A DNA stretch of 64,000 bases from Bogoriella caseilytica (GCF_003752405.1 NZ_RKHK01000001.1:1550001-1614000); one strand, 5' to 3'; shown: positions 36,572-45,499, counted from the stretch's first letter. Notes: a model not told the origin generated them from the sequence alone. Translations and numbers: made by a program.

Positions 36572-36695
36572 GCGCTATCGCTCCAGGAGCTGGGCGAACT
36601 GGGCGATCCGTTCGGGACTCTGCCCTGCCGCGACATGGACTGCAGTGTCGAAAAAACACGTGCGGCCGGAACCGTCGGCGGGGCAGGCTGACCCC

Positions 36696-37841
36696 ATGAA
36701 CGCAGACTTCCGGATCCTTGAGGTCCGCTTGCCCGAGAGCGCTGATGGTCCCCCGCCGCCTGTCGTGCGCGCCGCCGAGGAGATGGACGTCGAGCACCAG
36801 ATGGCTCTGCTGGGCCACCGCGATCTGGCCACTCCGGCCGAGAGCGCTTTCCCACAGTGGATCGATCAGCGCACTTACCGCAAGATCTACTTCGCCGCGG
36901 TGCCTACCTCCGTTGACGGCGAGCCAGGGCGCGCCGCGGAGGTGCTCGGTATCGGGGCGATGCTGCTTCCCCTGACGGACAACGTGAACAACGTGATCAC
37001 CTGGGTGATGGTCCGTGCAGCGCATCGCCACCTGGGCCTCGGCTCCGCGCTCGTGACCGCGATCAAGGAACGGGCCCGCCAGGAGCAGCGATCGGTGCTG
37101 CAGGGCTGGGTGGAAGGCCGCGAGCCACAGGCCGGCGAAGAGGCTCTGGTCCCGCCGACGCAGTCCGGCGCGCTTGCGGTGGATGCCAGCGCACGTTTCG
37201 CGCAGCGCCACGGCTTTCAGCTCGAGCAGGTGGAGCGGCACTCCACTCTGCATCTGCCCGTCCCGGTCGAGGCGCCTGGCCGCAGCCCGGATGAGCAGCT
37301 GGAGGCATGGTGCGAGGAAGCCCGAGGCAAGGCCGGTGCGGACTATCGCCTGCTGCAGTGGCAGGACACCACCCCCGAGCAGTACCTCGAGGCCATGGCA
37401 GCGCTCTACCAGCGCATGAGCGTCGACGTGCCCAGCGGTGGCCTGGCCATCGAGGAGGAGAACTGGGACGCCGAGCGGGTCCGGCTGATCGATGAGCGTC
37501 TCGAGAAAGCTCGCCGGGGCTACGTCCAGACCGTGGTCGAGCATGTGCCCACCGGCCAGCTCGTGGCCTTTACCCTCATCGTGGCGCCGCACGGCCAGCC
37601 CTATGCCTTCCAGGAGGAGACCCTCGTTCACGGCGATCACCGGGGTAAGCGTCTCGGCCTGTGGGTCAAGGCGGCGAATCTGCAGTACCTCGGTCGCGTT
37701 CTTCCTGGGGTCGAGCGGATTCACACCTGGAACGCTGACGAGAACGGCTACATGCTCTCCATCAACGTGCGTATGGGATTCCGCGTGGCGAGCTTGGAAG
37801 GTGCGTGGCAGGCCAAGCTGGAGACGCCACTGTCGACTTGA
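36696..37841 (+). CDS. Double-domain GNAT N-acetyltransferase
   Basis: A 381-residue protein with two GNAT folds. The N-terminal acetyl-CoA loop is RAAHRHLGLGSALVTAIKERA and the C-terminal one is VHGDHRGKRLGLWVKAANLQYL, followed by IHTWNADENGYMLSINVRMGFR, the part that usually covers the acetyl group. Tandem GNAT proteins include mycothiol synthase and various antibiotic- or peptide-acetylating enzymes, but no signature of MshD is recognised. The ATG at 36696 is the first start giving the family N-terminus; an upstream in-frame start lies inside the preceding gene. The substrate is unknown. Confidence 0.82.
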   Translation: MNADFRILEVRLPESADGPPPPVVRAAEEMDVEHQMALLGHRDLATPAESAFPQWIDQRTYRKIYFAAVPTSVDGEPGRAAEVLGIGAMLLPLTDNVNNVITWVMVRAAHRHLGLGSALVTAIKERARQEQRSVLQGWVEGREPQAGEEALVPPTQSGALAVDASARFAQRHGFQLEQVERHSTLHLPVPVEAPGRSPDEQLEAWCEEARGKAGADYRLLQWQDTTPEQYLEAMAALYQRMSVDVPSGGLAIEEENWDAERVRLIDERLEKARRGYVQTVVEHVPTGQLVAFTLIVAPHGQPYAFQEETLVHGDHRGKRLGLWVKAANLQYLGRVLPGVERIHTWNADENGYMLSINVRMGFRVASLEGAWQAKLETPLST

Positions 37842-37959
37842 GGCTCTCGCCCGGCCTGTCCACAGATTGCGCGGCCCGTCACGCCGATGGTCCGTGAGCC
37901 GACTATCCTGACCAGGACCAATGACCGTCGTACCAGGCCATGGCCATCAGGGGGGCTTG

Positions 37960-38610
37960 ATGCGTGAAGTGCTCGTCTTTACCCGCACGACCGGATACCG
38001 TCACGAATCGATCGAGGCCGGGGTAGCCGCGGTGCAGATACTCGCCGAGAGTGACGGTTTCACGGTGACCCACACCGAGGATCCCGCCATCTTCGAGCCC
38101 GAACGGTTGGCAGACGTGGCCGTGGTGGTGTGGCTGTCGACCTCCGGAGATGTGCTCGAGGACGGGCAACGAGAGGCCTTCGCCCGCTGGCTCGCAGCCG
38201 GTGGTGCGTGGGCGGGAATCCATGCCGCTTCCACGGCAGAGCCCAGCTGGCCTGAGTTCGCGAAGATCGTCGGGGCCCGCTTCACCGACCACCCGCCTGT
38301 GCAGACCGGGCGCGTGCACGTGGAGGATCCGCACCACTGGTCGACCAACCTGCTGCCCGAGGTGTGGGAGCACACCGACGAGTGGTACAACTTCGACCGC
38401 AACCCCCGCGGCGAGGTCCAGGTCCTCCTCACCGCAGACGAAGGCTCCTACGAGGGAGGGGGCATGGGCACGGATCATCCGATCGCGTGGACCTCCCGGT
38501 ACGGGGCCGGCCAGTGCTGGTACACCGCACTGGGGCACGGCCCTGATTTGTACGCCAACCCGCGTTTCCTCTCCCACCTCGCCGGCGGACTGCGGAGCCT
38601 GTGGTCCTGA
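37960..38610 (+). CDS. ThuA-like domain protein
   Basis: A 216-residue ThuA-family protein (class-I glutamine-amidotransferase-like fold). REVLVFTRTTGYRHESIEAGV is the family's opening, with the FTRTTGYRH signature; WLSTSGDVLEDGQREAF, GGAWAGIHAAS and the C-terminal PIAWTSRYGAGQCWYTALGH complete it. Relatives are linked to trehalose or other sugar metabolism, but the reaction is not established. ATG at 37960 follows CAGGGGGGCTTG; an upstream in-frame ATG at 37921 lacks a ribosome site. It stands alone, 35 bp before the methionine aminopeptidase gene in the same direction. Confidence 0.85.
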   Translation: MREVLVFTRTTGYRHESIEAGVAAVQILAESDGFTVTHTEDPAIFEPERLADVAVVVWLSTSGDVLEDGQREAFARWLAAGGAWAGIHAASTAEPSWPEFAKIVGARFTDHPPVQTGRVHVEDPHHWSTNLLPEVWEHTDEWYNFDRNPRGEVQVLLTADEGSYEGGGMGTDHPIAWTSRYGAGQCWYTALGHGPDLYANPRFLSHLAGGLRSLWS

Positions 38611-38645
38611 CGCCGGCAGCGAGCCCTTCCACGTAGGCTGGCAGG

Positions 38646-39434
38646 GTGATCGAGTTGAAGACCCCGGCCGAGGTTGAGGCCATGAAGCCGGCCGGAGCCT
38701 TTGTCGCCACGGTCCTGGATGCCCTGGAAGCACACGCCACCGTGGGGGTGAACCTCCTCGAGCTCGACAAGCTCGCGCACCGCATGATCCGCGAGGCCGG
38801 AGCAACCTCGTGTTACATCGACTACCACCCCTCCTTCGGTGGTTCCCCCTTCGGCCACGTGCTGTGCACCTCGGTCAATGACGCGGTGCTGCACGGCCTG
38901 CCGCACGATTACCGATTGCGTGACGGCGATCTGCTCACCGTGGACTTCGCCATCGAGCTGGGTGGCTGGGTGGCGGACTCCGCGCGCAGCTTTGTCGTCG
39001 GCACTCCCCAGGACGAGGCCGACCTGCAGCTCATCCGTGCCACGCGCGAAGCCCTCGACGCCGCGATCGCCGTGGCCACGCCCGGTCACAAGCTGGGCGA
39101 CATCTCCGCTGCGATCGGCCAGGTCGCTGCGAGCTACGGCTACGGCGTCAACACCCAGTTCGGCGGCCACGGCGTGGGACGCACCATGCATGGCGACCCG
39201 CACGTGCCCAACACCGGCCGGGCCGGGCGCGGGTTGCCGTTGCGCCCCGGCTTGGTGATTGCCATTGAACCCTGGTTCATGGCCGGCACCGACGAGATCT
39301 ACACCGATCCGGACGGCTGGACCCTGCGCTCGGTGGATGGATCCCGTGGCGCCCACTCCGAGCACACCATCGCCATCACCGACGGCGCACCGCTGGTGCT
39401 CACCGCTCCCGTCGCCTCGCCCGCAGCAGGCTGA
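38646..39434 (+). CDS. map: Type I methionine aminopeptidase
   Basis: A 262-residue enzyme that removes the initiator methionine from new proteins. The metal-binding set is present: HGLP (substrate His), TVDFAIELGGWVADSARSF with both Asp ligands, GGHGVGRTMHGDPHVPN, IEPWFMAG (Glu ligand) and SEHTIAIT near the end (last Glu). FTAHAS-type variation is absent, so the fold is the ordinary type Ia. The GTG at 38646 is weakly supported (GGCAGG upstream). It lies 35 bp after the ThuA-like gene. Confidence 0.94.
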   Translation: MIELKTPAEVEAMKPAGAFVATVLDALEAHATVGVNLLELDKLAHRMIREAGATSCYIDYHPSFGGSPFGHVLCTSVNDAVLHGLPHDYRLRDGDLLTVDFAIELGGWVADSARSFVVGTPQDEADLQLIRATREALDAAIAVATPGHKLGDISAAIGQVAASYGYGVNTQFGGHGVGRTMHGDPHVPNTGRAGRGLPLRPGLVIAIEPWFMAGTDEIYTDPDGWTLRSVDGSRGAHSEHTIAITDGAPLVLTAPVASPAAG

Positions 39435-39538
39435 CTCCCGCCGGGCACGCCTCGGGCGTTCGGCCCGTCCCTCTCGGCTCGCATGTGCGGTCAACCCGGA
39501 TAGGGTCGTCAAGTACTCGATCAACGGAGGAAGCAGCC

Positions 39539-39820
39539 ATGGCCAAGATCCCGTTCCTTGCCGGCCTCGCCATCGGATACGTCCTGGGTTCCCGGGCGGG
39601 CCGTGAACGCTACGAGTCGATCAAGAACGCCAGCAGCAAGGTGTGGCAGTCAGGACCGGTGCAGAAGGGCGTGCACTCGGTGGAGGAGAAGGCCAGCGAC
39701 CTGGGCCGGGAGTACGGCTCGATGGTGACTGACAAGGTGGCCGCGACCGTGAAGTCGAAGGTCTTCGGTCAGGACAACTCGGGCGCTCCCCGCCCGACGC
39801 CACCGCAACCGCAACCCTGA
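39539..39820 (+). CDS. YtxH-like small membrane-anchored protein
   Basis: A 93-residue protein with one N-terminal membrane segment, MAKIPFLAGLAIGYVLGSRAGRERYESIK, containing the G-x-LGSRAGRERYE pattern of actinobacterial YtxH-like proteins, and a hydrophilic, probably helical body. The tail is Pro/Gln-rich (PTPPQPQP). GGAGG lies nine bases upstream of the ATG. Function is unknown; members are often stress-related. Confidence 0.78.
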   Translation: MAKIPFLAGLAIGYVLGSRAGRERYESIKNASSKVWQSGPVQKGVHSVEEKASDLGREYGSMVTDKVAATVKSKVFGQDNSGAPRPTPPQPQP

Positions 39821-39892
39821 TCACCTACTCGGAGATTCCCAGGCAGCACGCCGGACGCCGCAGCATCGCGGGCCTGACTGCCCGGCTAGGGG

Positions 39893-39923
39893 GTCACCCG
39901 AAATCCGAGCTTTCGGTTGACCG
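39893..39923. promoter_or_regulatory. Imperfect palindrome upstream of the ferritin-like/VIT1 gene
   Basis: GGTCACCCGAAA at 39893-39904 is mirrored by TTTCGGTTGACC at 39912-39923 with one mismatch over 12 bp and a 7-bp centre. The TTGACC at 39918-39923 could double as a -35 hexamer. It lies 43 bp before the gene and may be a metal-responsive operator or a terminator of the preceding gene. Confidence 0.4.
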
Positions 39924-39965
39924 GCACGTTTGAGATAGGGAGATCCGGGGCGCCATCATTCTCGG

Positions 39966-41045
39966 ATGCCCCCCTCATCCACTGCGCCGCCCAACGCAGA
40001 GCAGATCCGCCGCTGGCGCCGCTACCTGGCCGACGAGATCGCCGAAGGTGCGGTCTACCGCCACCTCGCCGGGCGCCGGGATGGCGAGGAGCGGGAGATC
40101 CTGCTCGAACTCGCTGAGGCCGAACGCCGGCACGAGGACCACTGGCGCGCGCTCCTGGGTGAGCACGCAGCGAACCCGGGCAAGGGCGATCTCCGCACCC
40201 GTTTCCTCGGGTGGCTCGCTCGCACCTTTGGTGGCGTCTTCGTCCTGGCACTGGCCCAGCGCGCGGAGGCCCGCTCCGGCTATGACCGCGACGACGACGC
40301 CACGGCGGCCATGGCGGCCGATGAGCGGATCCACGCCGAGGTGGTCCGGGCGCTCGCCGCACGGGGGCGAGCACAGATCTCCGGCACCTTCCGTGCCGCC
40401 GTCTTCGGCGCCAACGACGGGCTGGTCTCCAACCTGGCCCTGGTGATGGGCGTGGGCGCGGCCGGTGTCGGGTCGTCCGCGGTGCTCGTGGCGGGAGTGG
40501 CGGGACTGCTCTCCGGAGCCATGTCCATGGCAGCGGGCGAGTACGTCTCGGTACGTTCGCAGCGCGAACTGCTCACCGCCTCGACCCCTGATGCGCAGAC
40601 CGAGGATCACGTACCCGCCCTCGATGTCGACGCGAACGAACTCGCTCTGGTGTACCGGGCACGCGGGTTGAGCCAGGACGAGGCCGAAGAGCACGCGACC
40701 GAGGTGATCGCTCGTGTCGCGGCAGGCACTCCCGCACCGGCTGCCGATCGGGTGGACACCTTCGAAGAGGTCGGCACCGGACGGCGCGCGGCGCTGTCGT
40801 CCTTCGCCTTCTTCGCTTCCGGCGCGCTCATCCCGATCGTGCCCTGGCTGATGGGGATGACTGGTGCTGGCGCCGTCCTGCTGGCCGCCTCGCTGGTCGG
40901 TGTGGCCCTTTTGGGCACGGGAGCCGTGGTGGGGTTGCTCTCGGGGGCCTCACCGCTCAAGCGCGCGCTGCGGCAGCTGGCGATCGGCTACGGGGCCGCG
41001 GCCATCACCTATGCACTGGGTACGGCGCTGGGCGTGGCGGTCTGA
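39966..41045 (+). CDS. Ferritin-like domain fused to a VIT1/CCC1 iron-manganese transporter
   Basis: A 359-residue membrane protein. The first ~140 residues form a rubrerythrin/ferritin-like helical bundle: RRWRRYLADEIAEGAVYRHLA and AEAERRHEDHW, then AADERIHAEVVRAL, with the E-x-x-H iron-ligand pairs. The remainder is a VIT1/CCC1 transporter with FRAAVFGANDGLVSNLALVMGV, SMAAGEYVSVRSQ in its cytoplasmic metal-binding region, and four to five helices. The layout resembles MbfA-type proteins, which export iron and protect from peroxide. The ATG at 39966 has only a weak ribosome site. Confidence 0.88.
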   Translation: MPPSSTAPPNAEQIRRWRRYLADEIAEGAVYRHLAGRRDGEEREILLELAEAERRHEDHWRALLGEHAANPGKGDLRTRFLGWLARTFGGVFVLALAQRAEARSGYDRDDDATAAMAADERIHAEVVRALAARGRAQISGTFRAAVFGANDGLVSNLALVMGVGAAGVGSSAVLVAGVAGLLSGAMSMAAGEYVSVRSQRELLTASTPDAQTEDHVPALDVDANELALVYRARGLSQDEAEEHATEVIARVAAGTPAPAADRVDTFEEVGTGRRAALSSFAFFASGALIPIVPWLMGMTGAGAVLLAASLVGVALLGTGAVVGLLSGASPLKRALRQLAIGYGAAAITYALGTALGVAV

Positions 41046-41075
41046 GGTCGGCCGCCGCGCAGGAGAGGGGCGGGC

Positions 41076-41786
41076 TCAGGCTCGAGCGGCGAGATCGATG
41101 GCCCAGGCGAGATCCTCCGGGCGGGAGAACATCGGCCAGTGGCAGGTGGGAAGGTCCACCAGGGTCGGCGTGGCGCCCTGCAACTCGGCCGCGTAGGACT
41201 TCTGCACCTCCAGGGCTTCCGCCACAGCGCCGGCGGGCAAGGTGCAGCACACCATCGTGACCGGGATCTGCTTCCTCTCCGGGTTGGTGAGCATGACGCG
41301 CGCCTCCAGCACGCCGGCGGGCTGTGGAACCGCCTGGTCGCGGATGACCTCCAGTGTGTGCGCACTGATGCCCTTGGAACTCATGCCCCATTCCGTCAGC
41401 GTGTCCCACGAGGGCAACTCCAGCCATTCCCGGCCCGGGTCCGGCTCCATGCGGAGACGCTGACCCGTGGCCATCGGCGGCTCATCGATGTAGACGAGCC
41501 TCGAGATCCGGTGCGGCTCAAGATCGGCGACCCCGTTGATCACCGTGGAGCCATGGCCGTGACCCACCAGCACCACCGGTCCTTCGAGCGTGGCGACCTG
41601 CTCGCGGACCGCAGCGATCTGCTCCTCCAGGCTCACTCGTCGTCGGGGCTGGTCTTCCTCCAGCCCGGGCAACGTCATGGGATGCGACCGGTGGCCGATC
41701 TGGTCCAAGAACGGGATGACGCCATCCCATGCCCAGGCGCCGAGCCACATACCCGGGACGAGGACAATGTCGGATCGCTTACTCAT
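41076..41786 (-). CDS. Alpha/beta-hydrolase fold protein lacking the usual nucleophile serine
   Basis: A 236-residue alpha/beta-hydrolase (DIVLVPGMWLGAWAWDGVIPFL start; VVLVGHGHGSTVINGVAD nucleophile elbow; C-terminal TCHWPMFSRPEDLAWAI with the catalytic His). The elbow reads G-H-G-H-G, so the G-x-Ser-x-G serine is replaced by glycine. The LPSW/TEWGM cap region suggests the haloperoxidase/esterase-like branch. It is either inactive, uses another residue, or has a binding role. The ATG at 41786 lacks a clear ribosome site. Confidence 0.75.
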   Translation of the reverse strand: MSKRSDIVLVPGMWLGAWAWDGVIPFLDQIGHRSHPMTLPGLEEDQPRRRVSLEEQIAAVREQVATLEGPVVLVGHGHGSTVINGVADLEPHRISRLVYIDEPPMATGQRLRMEPDPGREWLELPSWDTLTEWGMSSKGISAHTLEVIRDQAVPQPAGVLEARVMLTNPERKQIPVTMVCCTLPAGAVAEALEVQKSYAAELQGATPTLVDLPTCHWPMFSRPEDLAWAIDLAARA

Positions 41787-41823
41787 AAGTAGACGTTCGC
41801 ACGACGGCGGGCACCCTGCCACT

Positions 41824-41975
41824 CGCGCTGCTCGCCCGCTGCGCTGCGGTGGCCCTCGTCCCTCACGCCACGCTCCGCTACGCAGGCGGCGGCGCTGGGT
41901 CTGCGCGCTGCTCGCCCGCTGCGCTGCGGTGGCCCTCGTCCCTCACGCCACGCTCCGCTACGCAGGCGGCGGCGC
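41824..41975. repeat. 72-bp direct repeat, two exact copies with 80-bp period
   Basis: Bases 41824-41895 and 41904-41975 are identical, separated by 8 bp. The second copy covers the stop codon and last five codons of the leftward LacI gene (41958), so the repeat reaches into coding sequence. The unit is rich in GCTGCGCTGCGG and CACGCTCCGCTACGC. It looks like a recent tandem duplication. Confidence 0.85.
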
Positions 41976-42953
41976 GGTGGACTCGCGGACGATCAGCTCG
42001 GTGGCGAGGTCGATGCGTGGCATCGCCAGCGTCCGGCCCGCGGCCAGCTGCAGCACCATGGTGGTGGCCGTGTGGGCCATGTCCAGCAGGGGTTGACGCA
42101 CCGTGGTCAGGCGCGGCGTGGTCCAGGAAGCGACCTGGAGATCGTCGTAGCCGACGATCGAGAGATCCTCGGGAACTCGCAGGCCCTTGTCGCGCGCGGC
42201 CCGCAGCAGGCCCATCGCCTCCAAGTCGTTGCCGGCCACAATGGCGGTGGGGCGGTCAGGCAGGCTCAGCAACTCCATGCCGCGCTCGTATCCGGACTCG
42301 GTGGTGAACTCGCCCGCGAGCATCAGCGACGGCTCGAAGCTGAGGCCCTTCTCATCCAGGGCGGCGCGATAGCCGTCCAAGCGCTGTCGCGAGCACATCA
42401 CGTCTTCCGGCCCGGTGATCGCGCCGATGCGCCGGTGCCCGAGCTCCAGCAGGTGCCGCGTGGCCATCAGGCCGCCGTTCCAGTTCGCGGAACCGACGGC
42501 CGGAACCCCTGCAGGGAGCTCGCCGGCCGTATCGACCACCACGTAGGGGATCGACCGCGTCTCGAGCTGGTGCCGCTGAGTGGCGTCAAGATCCGAGAGC
42601 ACCAGGATCACTCCGGCAGGCTGACGGGCGACCACCTGGTCGATCCACGCCTGGCGGGGCCGGTGCGCACCGGCGAGTTCTGAGAGCACCACGGACATGT
42701 TGTTCTCGCGTGCTGCGCGCTCCACGCCGTGGATGATCTCGATCGCCCACGCGGATGCCAACTCGTGGAATACCAGGTCGATCAGTTGTGAGGAACTCGC
42801 CCGGCCGTTGCGCTTGCGGTACTGGTGCTTGGCGAGCAGTTCCTCCACGCGCTGGCGGGTGGGGACGGATACATCCGGTCGGCCATTAAGTACCTTGGAG
42901 ACCGTGGGAACGGACACCCCGGCTTCCTTGGCGATCCTGGCAATCGTAGTCAC
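41958..42953 (-). CDS. LacI-family regulator of the xylan locus
   Basis: A 331-residue LacI repressor: helix-turn-helix TIARIAKEAGVSVPTVSKVL at the N-terminus, hinge PTRQRVEELLAKHQYRKRN, and effector domain with LELGHRRIGAITGPEDVMCSRQRLDGYRAAL and VGYDDLQVASWTTPRLTTVRQP. It is divergent from the GH3 gene at 43074; the intergenic region holds the operator TGGAAGCGCTTTCC (43023-43036). It should repress the GH3 gene, and perhaps the downstream ABC-GH39-GH67 operon, in the absence of a xylo-oligosaccharide inducer. GTG start with no clear ribosome site. The last residues, STAPPPA, lie in the second copy of the 72-bp repeat. Confidence 0.88.
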   Translation of the reverse strand: MTTIARIAKEAGVSVPTVSKVLNGRPDVSVPTRQRVEELLAKHQYRKRNGRASSSQLIDLVFHELASAWAIEIIHGVERAARENNMSVVLSELAGAHRPRQAWIDQVVARQPAGVILVLSDLDATQRHQLETRSIPYVVVDTAGELPAGVPAVGSANWNGGLMATRHLLELGHRRIGAITGPEDVMCSRQRLDGYRAALDEKGLSFEPSLMLAGEFTTESGYERGMELLSLPDRPTAIVAGNDLEAMGLLRAARDKGLRVPEDLSIVGYDDLQVASWTTPRLTTVRQPLLDMAHTATTMVLQLAAGRTLAMPRIDLATELIVRESTAPPPA

Positions 42954-43022
42954 GATCGAAGTCTACGCCGTCGAAACACTTGCGAGATTCTCCTGTGGTA
43001 CTTTCGAGCCTGCGGCCGGTTG

Positions 43023-43036
43023 TGGAAGCGCTTTCC
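43023..43036. promoter_or_regulatory. LacI-type operator before the GH3 gene
   Basis: TGGAAGCGCTTTCC matches the LacI/CcpA consensus TGNAANCGNTTNCA at 9 of 10 fixed positions. It lies 38 bp upstream of the GH3 start codon, in the divergent intergenic region with the LacI gene, where it could control both genes. Confidence 0.7.
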
Positions 43037-43073
43037 CCGGCCCCGCACGAGAACCAATGGCGGAAGGTGCGAG

Positions 43074-45455
43074 ATGAATCAAGAGTCCCAGGTCGGCGAG
43101 CGCCCCCGGGCGGCCACCGGGAGTGACCAGGCCCCGCCGTCGCGGCCGTGGCAGGACGCCGGGCTCAGCACCGACGAGCGCGTGGAGTATCTCGTCGCCC
43201 GGATGACGCCGCAGGAGAAGGTCTCCCAACTGGTCGGGCTCTGGGTCGGCGCAGACGCCACCGACGGTGACGTCGCCCCGCACCAGTCCGACATGCTGGG
43301 CGAGATCGACTGGGACGAGGTCATCGCGGATGGCCTCGGTCAGCTGACCCGGCCCTTCGGGACCGTGCCGGTCGATCCGACGAAGCGAGCTGCCGGACTG
43401 GCCCGCTCGCAGCGCGAGGTGATGGCGGCCAATCGCTTCGGCATCCCGGCCCTGGTCCACGAGGAATGCCTGGCGGGCTTCGCCGCGTGGCAGGCCACCG
43501 CCTACCCGGTGCCGCTGTCCTGGGGAGCGTCCTTCGACCCCGAGCTGGTGGCGCGGATGGCCCAGCAGATCGGCGCCTCGATGCGGAGCGCCGGGGTGCA
43601 TCAAGGCCTCGCTCCGGTCCTCGACGTGGTGCGTGACTACCGCTGGGGCCGGGTGGAGGAGACGATCGGCGAGGACCCGTACCTCATCGGCACACTGGCC
43701 ACCGCCTACGTCCGCGGCCTGCAGAGCCAGGGCATCATCGCCACCCTCAAGCACTTCGCCGGTTACTCCCTCTCCCGGGCGGCGCGAAACCTCGCGCCCG
43801 TCTCGATCGGGCCGCGCGAACTTGCCGATCTTGTCCTCGCCCCCTTTGAAATGGCGGTGCGCGAGGGCGAGGCGGGCTCCGTCATGGCCTCCTACACCGA
43901 GATCGACGGCGTCCCCTCGCACGCCGACCCGGCATTGCTCACGGATCTCCTCCGTGAGCGCTGGGGCTTTACCGGCACGGTGGTCGCCGACTACTTCGGC
44001 GTGAACTTCCTCCGGACATTGCACGGCGTCGCCGCCGATGAGGCCGAGGCCGCGCGTCTGGCTCTGGAAGCGTGCGTCGACGTCGAACTTCCCACGGTGC
44101 ACTGCTACGGTCAGCCGCTGCTCGACGCCATTGCGGCCGGCCAGGTGGACATCTCCCTGGTCGATGCCCCGCTGCGCCGGGTGTTGCGGCAGAAGATCGA
44201 ACTCGGCCTGCTCGAGGCCGACTACGATCCCGAGCCGCCGGCTCTGCGGGAGGCCGGCGCCGCGTCCATCGTCTTCGACGACGAGGAATCCCGCGGGGTG
44301 GCGCTGGAGCTCGCGCGCGAATCGGTGGTCCTGCTCGCCAACGACGGCGTGCTGCCGCTCGGGCGCGCAGCACGGGTGGCCGTCGTCGGCCCCCGCGCCG
44401 ATGACGCGATGGCCATGCTCGGCTGCTACTCCTTCCCCGCCCACGTCGGTGTGCACCACCCCGAGGTCGAGATGGGCATCGAGATCCCGACCGTGGCCGA
44501 GGAGATCCGCCGCGCGTTCCCCGATGGCGAGGTCAGCTATGCGCCCGGGTGCTCGGTGGACACCGCGGACACCTCCGGTTTTGCCGAGGCGGTCGCGGCC
44601 GCGCGGGAGGCGGAGGTCGCAGTCGTCGCCGTCGGTGACCGTGCCGGGCTCTTCGGTCGCGGCACCTCAGGTGAGGGTTGCGACGCCACGGATCTGCGGC
44701 TTCCGGGAGTTCAGCACGAGTTCGTCGAGGCGATCCTGGACACCGGCACTCCCGTAGTGCTCCTGCTCATCACCGGCCGCCCCTACGCGGTGGGCCCGCT
44801 GCTGGAACGGTCGGCTGCGTCCCTGCAAGCGTTCTTCCCTGGTCAGCTGGGTTCCCGGGCAATCGCCGAGATCCTCAGCGGCGACACCAACCCCTCCGGC
44901 CGCCTACCGGTCTCGCTCCCGCGCGAGCCTGGCGCCCAGCCCGGCACGTACCTGACCCAGCCTCTCGGCGCGAAGTCCGGGGTCTCGAACATCGACCCGA
45001 CTGCCCTTTTGCCTTTCGGCCACGGCCGGTCGTACACCGAGTTCCGGTGGGAGAACGCCCGCGTCTCTGCGCCGGAGCTGGCCGTCGACGGCGAGGTCGA
45101 CGTCGTCGTCACGGTGACCAACCACGGGGACCGGGAGGGGACTGAGATCGTCCAGCTCTACCTGCATGACCCGGTCGCCCAGGTCACGCGGCCGACGATG
45201 CGGCTCATCGGATACGCCCGTGCGCCGCTGCCTGCCGGGGCTTCGGCGCAGGTGCGCTTCAGCGTTCCGGCCGATGTCACCTCCTTCGTCGGCCGGTCAC
45301 ACGACCGCATTGTCGAGCCCGGGGCGATCGAGCTGCGGCTGGCGCGGTCCTCCGCGGATGTCGTGGCCGCACTCCCGGTCACCATCACCGGCAACGAACG
45401 GGAGGTGGATCACTCGCGTCGGCTGACCGTGCCGGTGCAGGTCGAGCCGACGTAA
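43074..45455 (+). CDS. GH3 beta-glycosidase (probable beta-xylosidase)
   Basis: A 793-residue cytoplasmic GH3 enzyme. Barrel motifs include VLDVVRDYRWGRVEETIGEDPYL, LKHFAGYSLSRAARN and FTGTVVADYFGV with the nucleophile Asp at residue 306; then the alpha/beta sandwich (ARESVVLLANDGVLPLGRAA) and a fibronectin-like C-terminal domain (VDVVVTVTNHGDREGTEIVQLYL). The RWGRVEETIGEDPYL segment is shared by xylosidases and glucosidases, and the neighbouring GH39, GH67 and xylan-type uptake favour xylosidase. The ATG at 43074 has GGAAGG upstream. It may be transcribed alone or with the downstream ABC genes; a hairpin and a promoter separate them. Confidence 0.88.
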   Translation: MNQESQVGERPRAATGSDQAPPSRPWQDAGLSTDERVEYLVARMTPQEKVSQLVGLWVGADATDGDVAPHQSDMLGEIDWDEVIADGLGQLTRPFGTVPVDPTKRAAGLARSQREVMAANRFGIPALVHEECLAGFAAWQATAYPVPLSWGASFDPELVARMAQQIGASMRSAGVHQGLAPVLDVVRDYRWGRVEETIGEDPYLIGTLATAYVRGLQSQGIIATLKHFAGYSLSRAARNLAPVSIGPRELADLVLAPFEMAVREGEAGSVMASYTEIDGVPSHADPALLTDLLRERWGFTGTVVADYFGVNFLRTLHGVAADEAEAARLALEACVDVELPTVHCYGQPLLDAIAAGQVDISLVDAPLRRVLRQKIELGLLEADYDPEPPALREAGAASIVFDDEESRGVALELARESVVLLANDGVLPLGRAARVAVVGPRADDAMAMLGCYSFPAHVGVHHPEVEMGIEIPTVAEEIRRAFPDGEVSYAPGCSVDTADTSGFAEAVAAAREAEVAVVAVGDRAGLFGRGTSGEGCDATDLRLPGVQHEFVEAILDTGTPVVLLLITGRPYAVGPLLERSAASLQAFFPGQLGSRAIAEILSGDTNPSGRLPVSLPREPGAQPGTYLTQPLGAKSGVSNIDPTALLPFGHGRSYTEFRWENARVSAPELAVDGEVDVVVTVTNHGDREGTEIVQLYLHDPVAQVTRPTMRLIGYARAPLPAGASAQVRFSVPADVTSFVGRSHDRIVEPGAIELRLARSSADVVAALPVTITGNEREVDHSRRLTVPVQVEPT

Positions 45456-45499
45456 GCCGGCCACGAGCAGGGAGGGTGTCGATATCGGACAGGTGCCGT

